The position numbers and the translations under genes are program-made. From Polaribacter sp. BM10 (lineage in GTDB: Bacteria > Bacteroidota > Bacteroidia > Flavobacteriales > Flavobacteriaceae): a stretch of 64,000 nt of DNA. Below the pieces are notes generated by a model. It was not told the origin of the DNA and did not search any database. It saw only the letters and a program-made list of their open reading frames with translations. Below, one piece after another: positions 33,317 to 41,778 of this stretch; positions within the stretch are counted from its first letter, which is position 1; the number at the start of each line of letters is the position of its first letter. The DNA is taken from positions 2,996,001 through 3,060,000 of the forward strand of contig NZ_CP019704.1 in the NCBI RefSeq assembly GCF_002005425.1. Reading direction: 5' to 3'.

Positions 33317-35758
33317 ATGAAGAAAATTACAATTTATATTTTATATATTTTTATAATTGGTTACAGTTCTTTACAAGCTCAAATTCCTTGTTCAGCTGGT
33401 TTTGAAGCTAACGGAACCAACGATTATATTACAATACCAAATACAGATGCCATTAATCTACAGAACACTAAAAATAGAACTGTAGAATTTTGGTTTAAAC
33501 CTTCGGATATTACTACAAGGCAGGTGTTGTATGAAGAAGGAGCACAGGTAAACGTTATTTTATTTTATATAGAAGCAGGAAGAATTTATTTAGGTGGATA
33601 CAGAAATAATGCTGATACAGCAGCCAGAAGAAGATTTTTTAGATCTGAATCAGGTGAAATTTCTGTTGATAAATGGACACACGTAGCGCTAACAATAGAA
33701 GATACAGCTTCGCCAGATGTAACTTTTAGATGGTATTTAGATGGTGTAGAAAAAGATCAACAAGATGGTTTACAGGTAAGTACACACTCAGGTAATATTT
33801 CTATAGGTAGAAACGGAGGATCAGTAAGGTATCCAACAAGTTTTTCAAGCGGTTCTACTTATAACGGAGCTTTCTCTGGTCAAGATAATGTTGACAATAA
33901 CTTTGATGGAAATATATCTTTATTAAGAATCTGGAACGTTGCAAGAACAGAAACAGAAATAGATACTAACAAATCTACATATCTAACTGCCGGTACAAGT
34001 TTAGTTGCTTACCAAGATGGCGATCAAGTTAATTACGAGGCAAATGGTGCTTCTTCAATTGCAGCAACTACAACTGCAAACGGAAGTAACACAAGTTATA
34101 CATGGAATGGTGGTGCTTCTTCAGATTTTTCTAACGATACAAATTGGGTTGCAACATCACCAGAAGTTTCTAAGACACAAACGGTGGTGATTCAAAATGG
34201 TTCAAATAATCCAGAAATAACATCAGAAGTTAAAATAGGAAGATTAACAATAGAAGCAGGAGCAGAGGTTGTTGTAAAAAGCGGCGGAACTTTAAATGTC
34301 TTTTATGGTTTAACTAATAATGGTACAATTACAGTTGAAGATGGCGGCGCTTTAATTTTTAACTCTTGTAATGCAACAATTGCAGGTTCTGGAGATTTTA
34401 ATATTAAAAGAGCAACACCAAACTATTCTGGAAACGATTTTTATTCTTATTGGAGTTCTCCTGTAATTGCTGCAGATTCTAATATTGCCACTGTATTTCC
34501 TGATGCAGAGTTAATTTACAGGTTTGATGCAAGTAGTACAAATTCAGATTGGGCCTTTCATGGTACTGCAGATTTTAACCCAGGTGTTGGTTATGCAATT
34601 CAGAACGAAGGTGTAGGCGGTCAATTAAGAACTTTTACAGGAAAGTTAAATGAGGGTGATGTAGTTGTAAATGTTTTTAACTCTAGCAATTTAGCAAGTA
34701 CAGATCCAGATAATGTTTGGTCTACTTCTGGAGATAATCTAGTTGGTAATCCTTATTTTTCTGCAATAGATTGGGATTTGGTAAGTGCAGATACAGACAA
34801 TGCAGATATTGATGGAACCATTTATTTATGGAATCAAAATACCGCAGAAGTTGGCGATAATAATGTTTCTGATTACCTGCAGTATAATGTAACTGGTGGT
34901 TTAAGTAATACTATAACAGGTAAGATTGGTTCAGGGCAAGGTTTCTTTGTTAGAACTTCAACGAATAGTACGTTAACTTTTAAAACTACGCATCAAATTG
35001 TGGCAAATAATACACAGTTTTATAAGTCTGATAAAGCTAAGGTCACAGAAAAGCGAGAAGGAAGATCTTGGTTTACTTTTAACAAAGGCAATAAAACAAA
35101 TACTTTATTAGTTGGTTTTCTTAAGGGAGCAACCAATAGATATGATAAGCTTTATGACGCACCTTTTGATATTAGTCAAAAATCTATGGGTTTTTATTCT
35201 CATGTTAGAGGAGGTGCAAAAGCATCTATACAAGGTTTGCCAGTTTTAAAAAGAGATAAAAAAGTGGTGAAGTTAGGTTTTGTTGTTGATGAATTAGGTG
35301 AATATTCTATCGGAATTCAAGATGAGAAAATAGATGAAGATTACTACATTTATTTAAGAGATACAGAAGCTAAGAAAACTGTAGATCTAAGACAAAGAGA
35401 TTACACCTTTTCAATTGATACTGTTGGTGAAAATAACACAAGATTTAAAATTATTTATACTAAAGATAAAAGAAGAGCTACAAAGAAAACTGGTAAAGAA
35501 GCTATATTGGTCGAAGAAGTAGACTCAGAAGATTTTGCAGTTTATGTAGACGGAGCAAAAGAGTTAATTGTAGAATATGATTTTGATGTTGACAATATTA
35601 AAGATGTAACTATATATACTATTCAAGGTAGAAAAGTAAAAACGTTTTTAGGTACAGATGCTAAAAATATTTCTAACTTAAAGACAGGTATATATATTGT
35701 AAATACAACATTAATTGATAATAGAAATTTCACAAAAAAAATACTGATTGCAAACTAG
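33317..35758 (+). CDS. LamG-like exoprotein with T9SS type A sorting domain (copy 2)
   Basis: An 813-residue paralogue of the preceding gene with the same order: signal peptide (about 1-21), LamG-like domain (about 27-225), WNGGASSDFSNDTNWV module, the shared central block (NDFYSYWSSPV, SNIATVFPDAELIY, GVGGQLRTFTG, DNLVGNPY) and a T9SS sorting domain (VTIYTIQGRKV...KTGIYIVN...KKILIAN). The centre is nearly identical to copy 1, while the LamG domain and the region before the sorting signal differ more. This indicates tandem duplication followed by divergence. The terminator stem overlaps its stop codon. Confidence 0.88.
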   Translation: MKKITIYILYIFIIGYSSLQAQIPCSAGFEANGTNDYITIPNTDAINLQNTKNRTVEFWFKPSDITTRQVLYEEGAQVNVILFYIEAGRIYLGGYRNNADTAARRRFFRSESGEISVDKWTHVALTIEDTASPDVTFRWYLDGVEKDQQDGLQVSTHSGNISIGRNGGSVRYPTSFSSGSTYNGAFSGQDNVDNNFDGNISLLRIWNVARTETEIDTNKSTYLTAGTSLVAYQDGDQVNYEANGASSIAATTTANGSNTSYTWNGGASSDFSNDTNWVATSPEVSKTQTVVIQNGSNNPEITSEVKIGRLTIEAGAEVVVKSGGTLNVFYGLTNNGTITVEDGGALIFNSCNATIAGSGDFNIKRATPNYSGNDFYSYWSSPVIAADSNIATVFPDAELIYRFDASSTNSDWAFHGTADFNPGVGYAIQNEGVGGQLRTFTGKLNEGDVVVNVFNSSNLASTDPDNVWSTSGDNLVGNPYFSAIDWDLVSADTDNADIDGTIYLWNQNTAEVGDNNVSDYLQYNVTGGLSNTITGKIGSGQGFFVRTSTNSTLTFKTTHQIVANNTQFYKSDKAKVTEKREGRSWFTFNKGNKTNTLLVGFLKGATNRYDKLYDAPFDISQKSMGFYSHVRGGAKASIQGLPVLKRDKKVVKLGFVVDELGEYSIGIQDEKIDEDYYIYLRDTEAKKTVDLRQRDYTFSIDTVGENNTRFKIIYTKDKRRATKKTGKEAILVEEVDSEDFAVYVDGAKELIVEYDFDVDNIKDVTIYTIQGRKVKTFLGTDAKNISNLKTGIYIVNTTLIDNRNFTKKILIAN

Positions 35759-35775
35759 CAATCAGTATTTTTTTA
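35734..35775. terminator. Terminator shared by T9SS copy 2 and purE
   Basis: AATACTGATTGC pairs with GCAATCAGTATT around a 6-nt loop, with A and T runs outside. The stop codon TAG lies in the loop and first stem base, and purE ends at the outer edge, so it serves both convergent genes. Confidence 0.75.
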
Positions 35776-36252
35776 TTTTCTAACATTTTCAGAAGCCTTT
35801 TCTACTTTTAGTTTTAAACCTTCTTTGTAAGCAATAATTTTATCTAAAACACAAGTATCTGAAGCACCAATAATTTGAGCTGCCAAAATACCAGCATTTT
35901 TTGCGCCATCTAAAGCAACTGTAGCTACAGGCACGCCACCTGGCATTTGTAAAATAGACAAAACAGAATCCCAGCCATCTATAGAGTTTCTGCTTTTTAC
36001 AGGCACACCAATAATTGGTAACGGACTCATAGAAGCTACCATTCCTGGTAAATGTGCAGCACCACCAGCGCCTGCAATAATTACTTTTATGCCTCTTTTA
36101 TGTGCATTTTTAGAATAATCTACTAATTTTTCTGGAGTTCTATGTGCAGACACAATATCAACTTCTATTTGAATATCAAAACTCTCTAAAATGTCTATTG
36201 CTTCTTGCATTATTGGAAGATCAGAATCACTTCCCATTATTATTCCTACCAT
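35773..36252 (-). CDS. purE: N5-carboxyaminoimidazole ribonucleotide mutase
   Basis: It converts N5-CAIR to CAIR in de novo purine synthesis. The 159-residue protein has the class I PurE signature GSDSDLPIM near residues 7-15, SAHRTPE near 39-45, AGAGGAAHLPGMVAS and GVPVKS. It lies 41 nt downstream of purK in the same direction, so the two consecutive steps are one operon. A bidirectional stem-loop at its stop ends transcription. Confidence 0.95.
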   Translation of the reverse strand: MVGIIMGSDSDLPIMQEAIDILESFDIQIEVDIVSAHRTPEKLVDYSKNAHKRGIKVIIAGAGGAAHLPGMVASMSPLPIIGVPVKSRNSIDGWDSVLSILQMPGGVPVATVALDGAKNAGILAAQIIGASDTCVLDKIIAYKEGLKLKVEKASENVRK

Positions 36253-36293
36253 ATTTTTATATGTTTTCAGTTATCAGAAATAACTTTAAATTG

Positions 36294-37457
36294 TTAATTA
36301 TTCTTACTAATTACTCTTATTTTTTCTTTTACTTCTTGGGCAACTTTTCTTGCAGTATCTATATCAGCATTTACAATTGTAACATGCCCCATTTTTCTAA
36401 ACGGACGCGTTTCTTTTTTTCCGTAAATGTGTGGCGTTACTCCGTCTATTTTTAAAATTTCTTCGATATTTTCATAAATTACGTCTCCAGTAAAACCTTC
36501 TTCACCAACTAAATTTACCATAATACCGGCAACTTTACTTTCTGTATTGCCTAAAGGAAGATTTAAAATAGAGCGTAGATGTTGCTCAAATTGATTGGTA
36601 TAACTAGCTTCTATAGAATAATGTCCAGAATTATGAGGTCTTGGTGCAACTTCATTTACCAATATTTTATCGTCTACGGTTTGAAACATTTCTACTGCTA
36701 ATAAACCAACAAAATCTAAATCGCTAACAACTTTTAAAGCAATTTCTCTTGCTTTTTCTGCTACTTTACTCTCTATTCTTGCAGGACAAATTACATATTC
36801 TACTTGGTTTGCTTCCGGATGAAATTCCATTTCAACAACCGGATACGTAGTTATTTTACCATCTTTGTTTCTAGCAACAATTACAGCTAATTCGTTTTTA
36901 AACGGAATTAATTTTTCTGTAATACACTCTACATTAGGTAAACTTTCTAGATCGTTAATGTTTCGAACAATTTTTACACCATTTCCATCGTACCCAAATC
37001 TTGCGGCTTTCCAAACAAAAGGAAAATCTATAATATTATTTTCGAAAGAATGCTTTAATTCTTCTAGATAAGCATAATGAGAAAATTCTGCAGTAGGTAT
37101 TTGATGATCTAAGTAAAAGTTTTTTTGTCTTGCTTTGCTCTGGATAATTCTTAAATCTTTAGGTTTTGGGTAAATTTCTAGACCTTCGCTTTCTAATTTG
37201 TCTAAAGCATCTAAGTTTACATTTTCTATTTCTATAGTAAGTAAATCTACGGTTTTACCAAAATTATAAACAGCATCAAAATCTAACAAATCTCCAATAA
37301 CAAAATTGTTGCAAATTTGTGCACAAGGTGCATTTGTATTACTGTCTAAAATAGAAGTGTAAATATCTAATTTTTGGGTTTCTGCTAAAAGCATTCGTCC
37401 TAATTGGCCACCACCAAGAACGCCCAATTTAAAATCTGAAGAATAATAATTTTTCAC
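36294..37457 (-). CDS. purK: N5-carboxyaminoimidazole ribonucleotide synthase
   Basis: An ATP-grasp enzyme that carboxylates aminoimidazole ribonucleotide with bicarbonate and ATP; the product feeds PurE. The 387 residues show the N-terminal GVLGGGQLGRMLL loop (about 13-25), the ATP-grasp stretch FPFVWKAARFGYDGNGVK, AVEMF and the metal-binding NEVAPRPHNSGHYS. It precedes purE and follows the Rieske-like lipoprotein by 50 nt on the same strand. Confidence 0.95.
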   Translation of the reverse strand: MKNYYSSDFKLGVLGGGQLGRMLLAETQKLDIYTSILDSNTNAPCAQICNNFVIGDLLDFDAVYNFGKTVDLLTIEIENVNLDALDKLESEGLEIYPKPKDLRIIQSKARQKNFYLDHQIPTAEFSHYAYLEELKHSFENNIIDFPFVWKAARFGYDGNGVKIVRNINDLESLPNVECITEKLIPFKNELAVIVARNKDGKITTYPVVEMEFHPEANQVEYVICPARIESKVAEKAREIALKVVSDLDFVGLLAVEMFQTVDDKILVNEVAPRPHNSGHYSIEASYTNQFEQHLRSILNLPLGNTESKVAGIMVNLVGEEGFTGDVIYENIEEILKIDGVTPHIYGKKETRPFRKMGHVTIVNADIDTARKVAQEVKEKIRVISKNN

Positions 37458-37507
37458 TGTTGAAGTTGTTGTGTTTCAGCAAAAATACACAACTCAAATC
37501 ATTTTCA

Positions 37508-37927
37508 CTAAAAATTACTGATTCTAATTGAAGAACCAGATTTTGTAACTTTATATTGTCTTGCCGGACACTCAAAATCATCTGTTTGTGGTGCACCACC
37601 AAAGTGAACACTGTATTCACTTTCATCACAAGAGCATTTTAAAACAGTTCCTTTTTCGAACGTCATAGGAGAGTTGCAATCGTTTTGAGGGCATAGTTTA
37701 TCAAAAGCAACAAATTCTGAGCCATTTATATTAAAAAGAAAAATACCTTTAGCGCCTCCTGTAAGGTGTGCAAAACCACCAGGAGTTTGAACATTTATTA
37801 ACTGCGGATTATTTAAATCTGTGCTTAAACTAACAGGAAATTGCCTTAAACAATTTGCAGGTAAATTGTTTTCTGCACAAGCAAAAAACAATATTAAACT
37901 TATAAAAAAAAGCACTTTTTTAAACAT
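37508..37927 (-). CDS. Rieske-fold lipoprotein lacking the histidine ligands
   Basis: A 139-residue exported lipoprotein: the lipobox FFAC places the lipidated Cys at residue 17. The remainder resembles the Rieske 2Fe-2S fold (VAFDKLCP...LKCSCDESEYS), but the usual C-x-H and C-x2-H pairs read C79-x-Q81 and C98-x2-D101. A normal Cys2His2 cluster therefore cannot form. Extra cysteines (C26, C84, C100) could form disulfides or other ligands. I recall similar proteins in other flavobacteria, so this is probably a stable subfamily. Role unknown. Confidence 0.72.
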   Translation of the reverse strand: MFKKVLFFISLILFFACAENNLPANCLRQFPVSLSTDLNNPQLINVQTPGGFAHLTGGAKGIFLFNINGSEFVAFDKLCPQNDCNSPMTFEKGTVLKCSCDESEYSVHFGGAPQTDDFECPARQYKVTKSGSSIRISNF

Positions 37928-37976
37928 AAAATAATCTTTGTTTTCTTAATAACGAATGCAAGTTACAAATATTTTG

Positions 37977-37984
37977 TACATTTG
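37977..37984 (+). promoter_or_regulatory. Candidate -7 element of greA
   Basis: TACATTTG matches TAnnTTTG, 51 nt before the greA ATG. Transcription starting about 5 nt downstream would place the 37991-38019 hairpin at the very 5' end of the mRNA. Confidence 0.5.
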
Positions 37985-37990
37985 TAATAC

Positions 37991-38019
37991 AATCTCATTC
38001 CTGCAAAGGCAATGAGATT
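37991..38019 (+). promoter_or_regulatory. 5' leader hairpin of greA
   Basis: AATCTCATT (37991-37999) and AATGAGATT (38011-38019) form a perfect 9-bp stem with an 11-nt loop in the leader, 16 nt before ATG 38036. It may stabilise the mRNA or act in autoregulation. Confidence 0.4.
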
Positions 38020-38035
38020 TTTAAATTATAACAAG

Positions 38036-38509
38036 ATGAGTGAAATTTCATATTATTCTGAAGAAGGATTAAAAAAACTAAAAGAAGAACTAGTTCATTT
38101 AGAACAAGTAGAGCGACCAAGAGTAACGCAAGAAATTGCAGATGCAAGGGATAAAGGAGATTTAAGTGAAAACGCAGAGTATCATGCTGCAAAAGAAGAA
38201 CAATCTCATTTAGAATTTAAAATTGCGAAATTAAAAAACGTAATTTCTGGTGCACGTATTTTAGATGAAAGTCAATTAGATACCTCTAAAGTTTTAATAC
38301 ATTCTAACGTTGTAATTAAAAACACAGCTAACGGAATGGAGTTTAAATACAGATTGGTTGCAGACTCAGAAACAGATGTTAGAAATGGTAAACTTTCTGT
38401 AAACTCGCCAATAGGTAAAGGTTTATTAGGTAAAAAAGCTGGGGAAATTGCAGAGATTAAGGTGCCAAATGGTTTAATGAAATTCGAAATTGTAGAAATT
38501 TCGAGATAA
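38036..38509 (+). CDS. greA: Transcription elongation factor GreA
   Basis: It rescues backtracked RNA polymerase by stimulating transcript cleavage. Started at ATG 38036 it is 157 residues, the standard GreA length. An upstream ATG at 38012 would add residues encoded by the leader hairpin and is rejected. The N-terminal coiled coil (about 1-75) has EGLKKLKEEL and the tip motif RDKGDLSENAEYHAAKEEQ with the acidic residues that reach the polymerase active site. The C-terminal domain (about 80-157) has SPIGKGLLGKKAGE. A clean terminator follows. Confidence 0.95.
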   Translation: MSEISYYSEEGLKKLKEELVHLEQVERPRVTQEIADARDKGDLSENAEYHAAKEEQSHLEFKIAKLKNVISGARILDESQLDTSKVLIHSNVVIKNTANGMEFKYRLVADSETDVRNGKLSVNSPIGKGLLGKKAGEIAEIKVPNGLMKFEIVEISR

Positions 38510-38528
38510 TTTATATAAAATGTTATTT

Positions 38529-38558
38529 AAAACGCTTTTCATTGAAAAGCGTTTTTTA
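38529..38558 (+). terminator. Intrinsic terminator after greA
   Basis: AAAACGCTTTTC (38529-38540) pairs with GAAAAGCGTTTT (38544-38555) over a 3-nt loop, and the T tract continues. It lies 20 nt after the greA stop. Confidence 0.75.
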
Positions 38559-38581
38559 TTTTTACTAAAAATCGATTTATT

Positions 38582-38968
38582 ATGAGCGTTTTTACAAAGA
38601 TAATTACAGGAGAAATACCAAGTTATAAGGTTGCAGAAAATGATGATTTTATTGCCTTTTTAGATATAAACCCAAATGCAAAAGGTCATACGTTGGTTGT
38701 GCCAAAAAAAGAAGTTGATAAGGTTTTTGATTTATCTAAAGAAGAATATACTGCTTTAATGAACTTTTCTTATGAAATTGCCAAAGCAATTGAAAAAGCT
38801 GTGCCTTGTTTAAGAGTTGGTATGAGTGTAATTGGTTTAGAAGTACCACATGTACATGTTCATTTAATTCCCTTAAATGAAATGGCAGATATTCAGTTTT
38901 CTAAAAAAGTAAAATTATCTAACGAAGAGTTTAATTCTTTGGCTGCAAGTATTGCCAAGAACTTTTAG
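38582..38968 (+). CDS. HIT family protein (HinT-like)
   Basis: A 128-residue histidine-triad nucleotide hydrolase or nucleotidyl transferase that acts on purine nucleotide phosphoramidates. The catalytic triad H-x-H-x-H is in PHVHVHLIPL near residues 89-98. FTKIITGEIP and AFLDINPNAKGHTLVVPKKE are standard HIT motifs. It begins 24 nt after the greA terminator and is followed 2 nt later by a small membrane protein gene. Confidence 0.93.
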   Translation: MSVFTKIITGEIPSYKVAENDDFIAFLDINPNAKGHTLVVPKKEVDKVFDLSKEEYTALMNFSYEIAKAIEKAVPCLRVGMSVIGLEVPHVHVHLIPLNEMADIQFSKKVKLSNEEFNSLAASIAKNF

Positions 38969-38970
38969 AT

Positions 38971-39162
38971 ATGAAACAATGGCAGAAAATCGGTTTAGGC
39001 TGGGGAGTTTGGATGTTCTTGTGTATGGCTTTTGTTTGGCCTTTGATAGATGGTGAAAAGATTACTTTAAATAGAATTCTTGTAAAATTTATTTTTTGGA
39101 TGTTATCTGGGCTTATTTTTGGTTATGTATCATCAAAATATAAGAAATATAAGGGCAATTAG
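38971..39162 (+). CDS. Small two-helix membrane protein, hypothetical
   Basis: A 63-residue protein with two hydrophobic segments (about residues 9-26 and 36-53) joined by a short polar turn (DGEKITLNR) and a basic tail (SSKYKKYKGN). It probably spans the inner membrane twice with the tail in the cytoplasm. It starts 2 nt after the HIT gene stop and ends 12 nt before the convergent kinase gene, so it is probably translated from the HIT transcript. I recognise no family. Confidence 0.6.
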   Translation: MKQWQKIGLGWGVWMFLCMAFVWPLIDGEKITLNRILVKFIFWMLSGLIFGYVSSKYKKYKGN

Positions 39163-39174
39163 TTCTTTGACCTC

Positions 39175-40323
39175 TTAAGCTTTATTTAATAAGATTTCGA
39201 AAGTTGTTCCTTTATCTATTTCAGATTTTTGTACATAAATTTTACCTTTGTGATAGTCTTCTATAATTCTTTTAGATAAAGATAAACCTAAACCCCAACC
39301 ACGCTTTTTTGTTGTAAAACCTGGTTTAAAGATTTGTTTAAATAATTTTTTTGGCATTCCTTTACCGGTATCAGAAACAATAATTTTAACTTTTTTAGCT
39401 GTATTTTCTATTCGGATGCATAAAGAACCTTCTCTTTGCATTGCATCAATTGCATTTTTTATGAGGTTTTCTATTACCCAACCATACAATTCGGCATTAA
39501 TTTTAGTGTTTATCTCGGTATCTGAAGTGGTAAACGAAAAACTGATTTGTTTAGAACTTCTAGATTTTAAATAATCGAATGCACTTTTTGTAATGGTAAC
39601 AATATTATCTGATTTTAGTTCTGGTACAGAACCAATTTTAGAAAACCTGTTGGCAATTATATTTAATCGATTTACGTCTTTTTCTATTTCTTCTACATAT
39701 TTATCGTCTACTTTTTCCATTTTTAAAATGGCAATCCAACCTAATAAAGAAGATAATGGTGTGCCAATTTGGTGTGCAGTTTCCTTGGCCATCCCTGTCC
39801 ATAATTTATTAGTTTCTGCAGCTTTATTAGAGTTGTAGAACAGATAAATAACACTTAAAAATAAGATTAGAATTAAGATTAATGCTATTGGGTAATAGGT
39901 TAGTTTGTTTAGTAAATCTGAATTTCGATAATAAATATATTGCTTGTTTTTACCATTGTAACTAATTTCTATAGGCGCATTTTCTTCTTTCATTTTAAGC
40001 AGTTGCTCTTCTAAATATTTAGGGCTTAAAGATTTTAAAGAGTCTAAATTTTGAAAAGATTCGATGTTACCTTTTTCATCAACCAAAATTAACGGAATAG
40101 TCGTATTAGCAACAATAATTTTATCTGGTAATGTTATATCTGCGTTTAGATCTGAATTTGCCAATTGCTTTTGAGCAATCCCTAGAATTTCCATTTTTAC
40201 TCTTTCATCATTTTTAAATTTCTGAAAAAATATGTAGGTATTCCATAGAATTAAAGAAACGATTATCAAAGAGATTAAAACGGCAATTCTTTTAAATAAA
40301 AGTGTATTGGTTAGAAAATTCAT
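39175..40323 (-). CDS. Sensor histidine kinase, no adjacent regulator
   Basis: A 382-residue membrane kinase. Two transmembrane helices (about 10-29 and 140-160) flank a roughly 110-residue periplasmic sensor of unknown ligand. The dimerisation/phosphoacceptor box is ETAHQIGTPLSSLLGW (His about 183), followed by the ATPase N-box NLIKNAIDAM, G1 DTGKGMP and G2 GWGLGLSL. The HQIGTPL box, in place of HELKTPL, marks a distinct subclass. There is no response regulator nearby, so its partner must be elsewhere. Confidence 0.88.
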   Translation of the reverse strand: MNFLTNTLLFKRIAVLISLIIVSLILWNTYIFFQKFKNDERVKMEILGIAQKQLANSDLNADITLPDKIIVANTTIPLILVDEKGNIESFQNLDSLKSLSPKYLEEQLLKMKEENAPIEISYNGKNKQYIYYRNSDLLNKLTYYPIALILILILFLSVIYLFYNSNKAAETNKLWTGMAKETAHQIGTPLSSLLGWIAILKMEKVDDKYVEEIEKDVNRLNIIANRFSKIGSVPELKSDNIVTITKSAFDYLKSRSSKQISFSFTTSDTEINTKINAELYGWVIENLIKNAIDAMQREGSLCIRIENTAKKVKIIVSDTGKGMPKKLFKQIFKPGFTTKKRGWGLGLSLSKRIIEDYHKGKIYVQKSEIDKGTTFEILLNKA

Positions 40324-40468
40324 AAGAACAAATATAAAGCTTTCAGTATATAACTCATTTCCTATTTTGATAGTATCTTTACAGTCTAAAATTTTCTTTT
40401 TATTAAAATTAAATTGTTTTAAAAATTTTAATAAATAAGCTTTTTTTGAATTTTTAAATACTTAAGAT

Positions 40469-41329
40469 ATGCTTACAATAGACCCAAAAGAAGTTTCTAC
40501 AGCAAAATTACATGGTTATTTACTAGGTGCTGTTGCCCCAAGACCAATTGCTTTTGCGAGTACAATAGATAAAGATGGAAATCCGAATTTATCTCCGTTT
40601 AGTTTTTTTAATGTCTTTGGTGCAAATCCGCCAATAATGATTTTTTCTCCTGCAAGACGAGTAAGAGATAATACTACAAAACATACTTTAGAAAATGCTT
40701 TAGAAACTAAAGAAGTAGTAATTAATATGGTTAATTACGATATTGTACAGCAGATGTCTTTAAGCTCTACAGAGTACCCAGAAGGTGTAAATGAGTTTGA
40801 TAAAGCGGGCTTTACAATGCTAAAATCGGATATTGTAAAACCATTTAGAGTTGCAGAATCACCTGTACAATTTGAATGTAAAGTTAACGACGTAATTTTT
40901 ACAGGACAAAATGGTGGGGCAGGTAATTTGGTTGTTTGTGAAGTGGTTAAAATTCATATTTCTGATGATGTTTTAGATGAAAACGGTGCAATAGATCAAC
41001 ATAAAATAGACTTGGTTGCAAGAGCCGGCGGAAGTTATTATTCGAGAGCAAGAGATGGTTTTTTCGAAATACCTAAACCAATTTCTACATTAGGTATTGG
41101 CGTTGATGCAATAAGTGCAGACATTAGAAATAGTACAGTTTTAACAGGTAATAATTTGGGTATGTTAGGCAACATAGAACAATTGCCTACCGATGAAAGT
41201 GTTAATAACTTTGCGAAAGAACATCCAAAATTTATTGGGTTAGAAACCGCAAAAAAACATACATTTGCACAAGATTTTTTAAAAAAGAATGATGTAGAAA
41301 GTGCTTGGAAAGTGCTTTTAATTAAATAG
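40469..41329 (+). CDS. Flavin reductase family protein (FMN-binding split barrel)
   Basis: A 286-residue protein with the flavin-reductase-like split barrel in its N-terminal 200 residues: AVAPRPIAFASTIDKDGNPNLSPFSFFNVFGANPPI is the FMN-binding core and NGGAGNLVVCEVV closes the barrel. Such proteins reduce or carry FMN with NAD(P)H, sometimes as partners of monooxygenases; none is adjacent. The C-terminal 80 residues (YSRARDGFFEIPKPIST...) form the extension seen in Bacteroidetes homologues. The next gene is 15 nt downstream. Confidence 0.85.
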   Translation: MLTIDPKEVSTAKLHGYLLGAVAPRPIAFASTIDKDGNPNLSPFSFFNVFGANPPIMIFSPARRVRDNTTKHTLENALETKEVVINMVNYDIVQQMSLSSTEYPEGVNEFDKAGFTMLKSDIVKPFRVAESPVQFECKVNDVIFTGQNGGAGNLVVCEVVKIHISDDVLDENGAIDQHKIDLVARAGGSYYSRARDGFFEIPKPISTLGIGVDAISADIRNSTVLTGNNLGMLGNIEQLPTDESVNNFAKEHPKFIGLETAKKHTFAQDFLKKNDVESAWKVLLIK

Positions 41330-41344
41330 TTAAGATTATATATT

Positions 41345-41716
41345 ATGGAAGTTATTGGTAAAGTTAAGTTAATCGGAGATGTACAAACTTTTGGTGCAAA
41401 TGGTTTTAGAAAAAGAGAATTAGTTGTTACAACAGATGATCAATATCCTCAAATGATTATGATTGAATTTGTACAAGATAAAGTAGATTTATTAAATAAT
41501 TACGCTGTTGGGCAAGATGTAAAAGTATCTATTAATTTAAGAGGTAGAGAATGGATTAACCCACAAGGTGAAGCAAAATACTTTAACTCTATACAAGGTT
41601 GGAGAATAGAAAACTTATCTCAGTCTAACACACAGGGGCAAAACTTACCTCCAGTAGATCAGTTTCAGCCAGCATCTAACGTTTCTAACGAAGAGCCAGA
41701 TGATTTACCTTTCTAG
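41345..41716 (+). CDS. DUF3127 protein
   Basis: A 123-residue soluble protein of the DUF3127 family, which looks like a small beta-barrel (OB-like) domain (about 1-95; KRELVVTTDDQYPQMIMIEF...GQDVKVSINLRGREW...YFNSIQGWRIE) followed by a disordered Gln/Pro/Ser-rich tail that ends in the acidic EEPDDLPF. The overall plan, OB-like domain plus acidic DDLPF tip, resembles single-stranded DNA-binding proteins, whose tips recruit partners. A DNA-related role is my inference. A bidirectional terminator follows. Confidence 0.82.
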   Translation: MEVIGKVKLIGDVQTFGANGFRKRELVVTTDDQYPQMIMIEFVQDKVDLLNNYAVGQDVKVSINLRGREWINPQGEAKYFNSIQGWRIENLSQSNTQGQNLPPVDQFQPASNVSNEEPDDLPF

Positions 41717-41740
41717 AATCTAGAAATTTAAATTAGATAT

Positions 41741-41778
41741 AAAAAAAGAGTGCAATTATTAAATTGCACTCTTTTTTT
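41741..41778. terminator. Bidirectional terminator between DUF3127 and DUF1456 genes
   Basis: A 17-bp perfect stem (41741-41757 with 41762-41778) with a 4-nt loop, A run on one side and T run on the other. It overlaps the stop end of the minus-strand gene. Confidence 0.8.

Noticed and set aside
33317..35758. Polysaccharide utilisation locus around the LamG exoproteins
   Set aside because: No SusC/SusD pair, glycoside hydrolase, sulfatase or sugar regulator is near; the only barrel protein (55697) is about 20 kb away in a different context.
38012..38035. Earlier ATG for greA
   Set aside because: It would place the start inside the leader hairpin and add eight residues not found in GreA; ATG 38036 gives the standard 157 residues.
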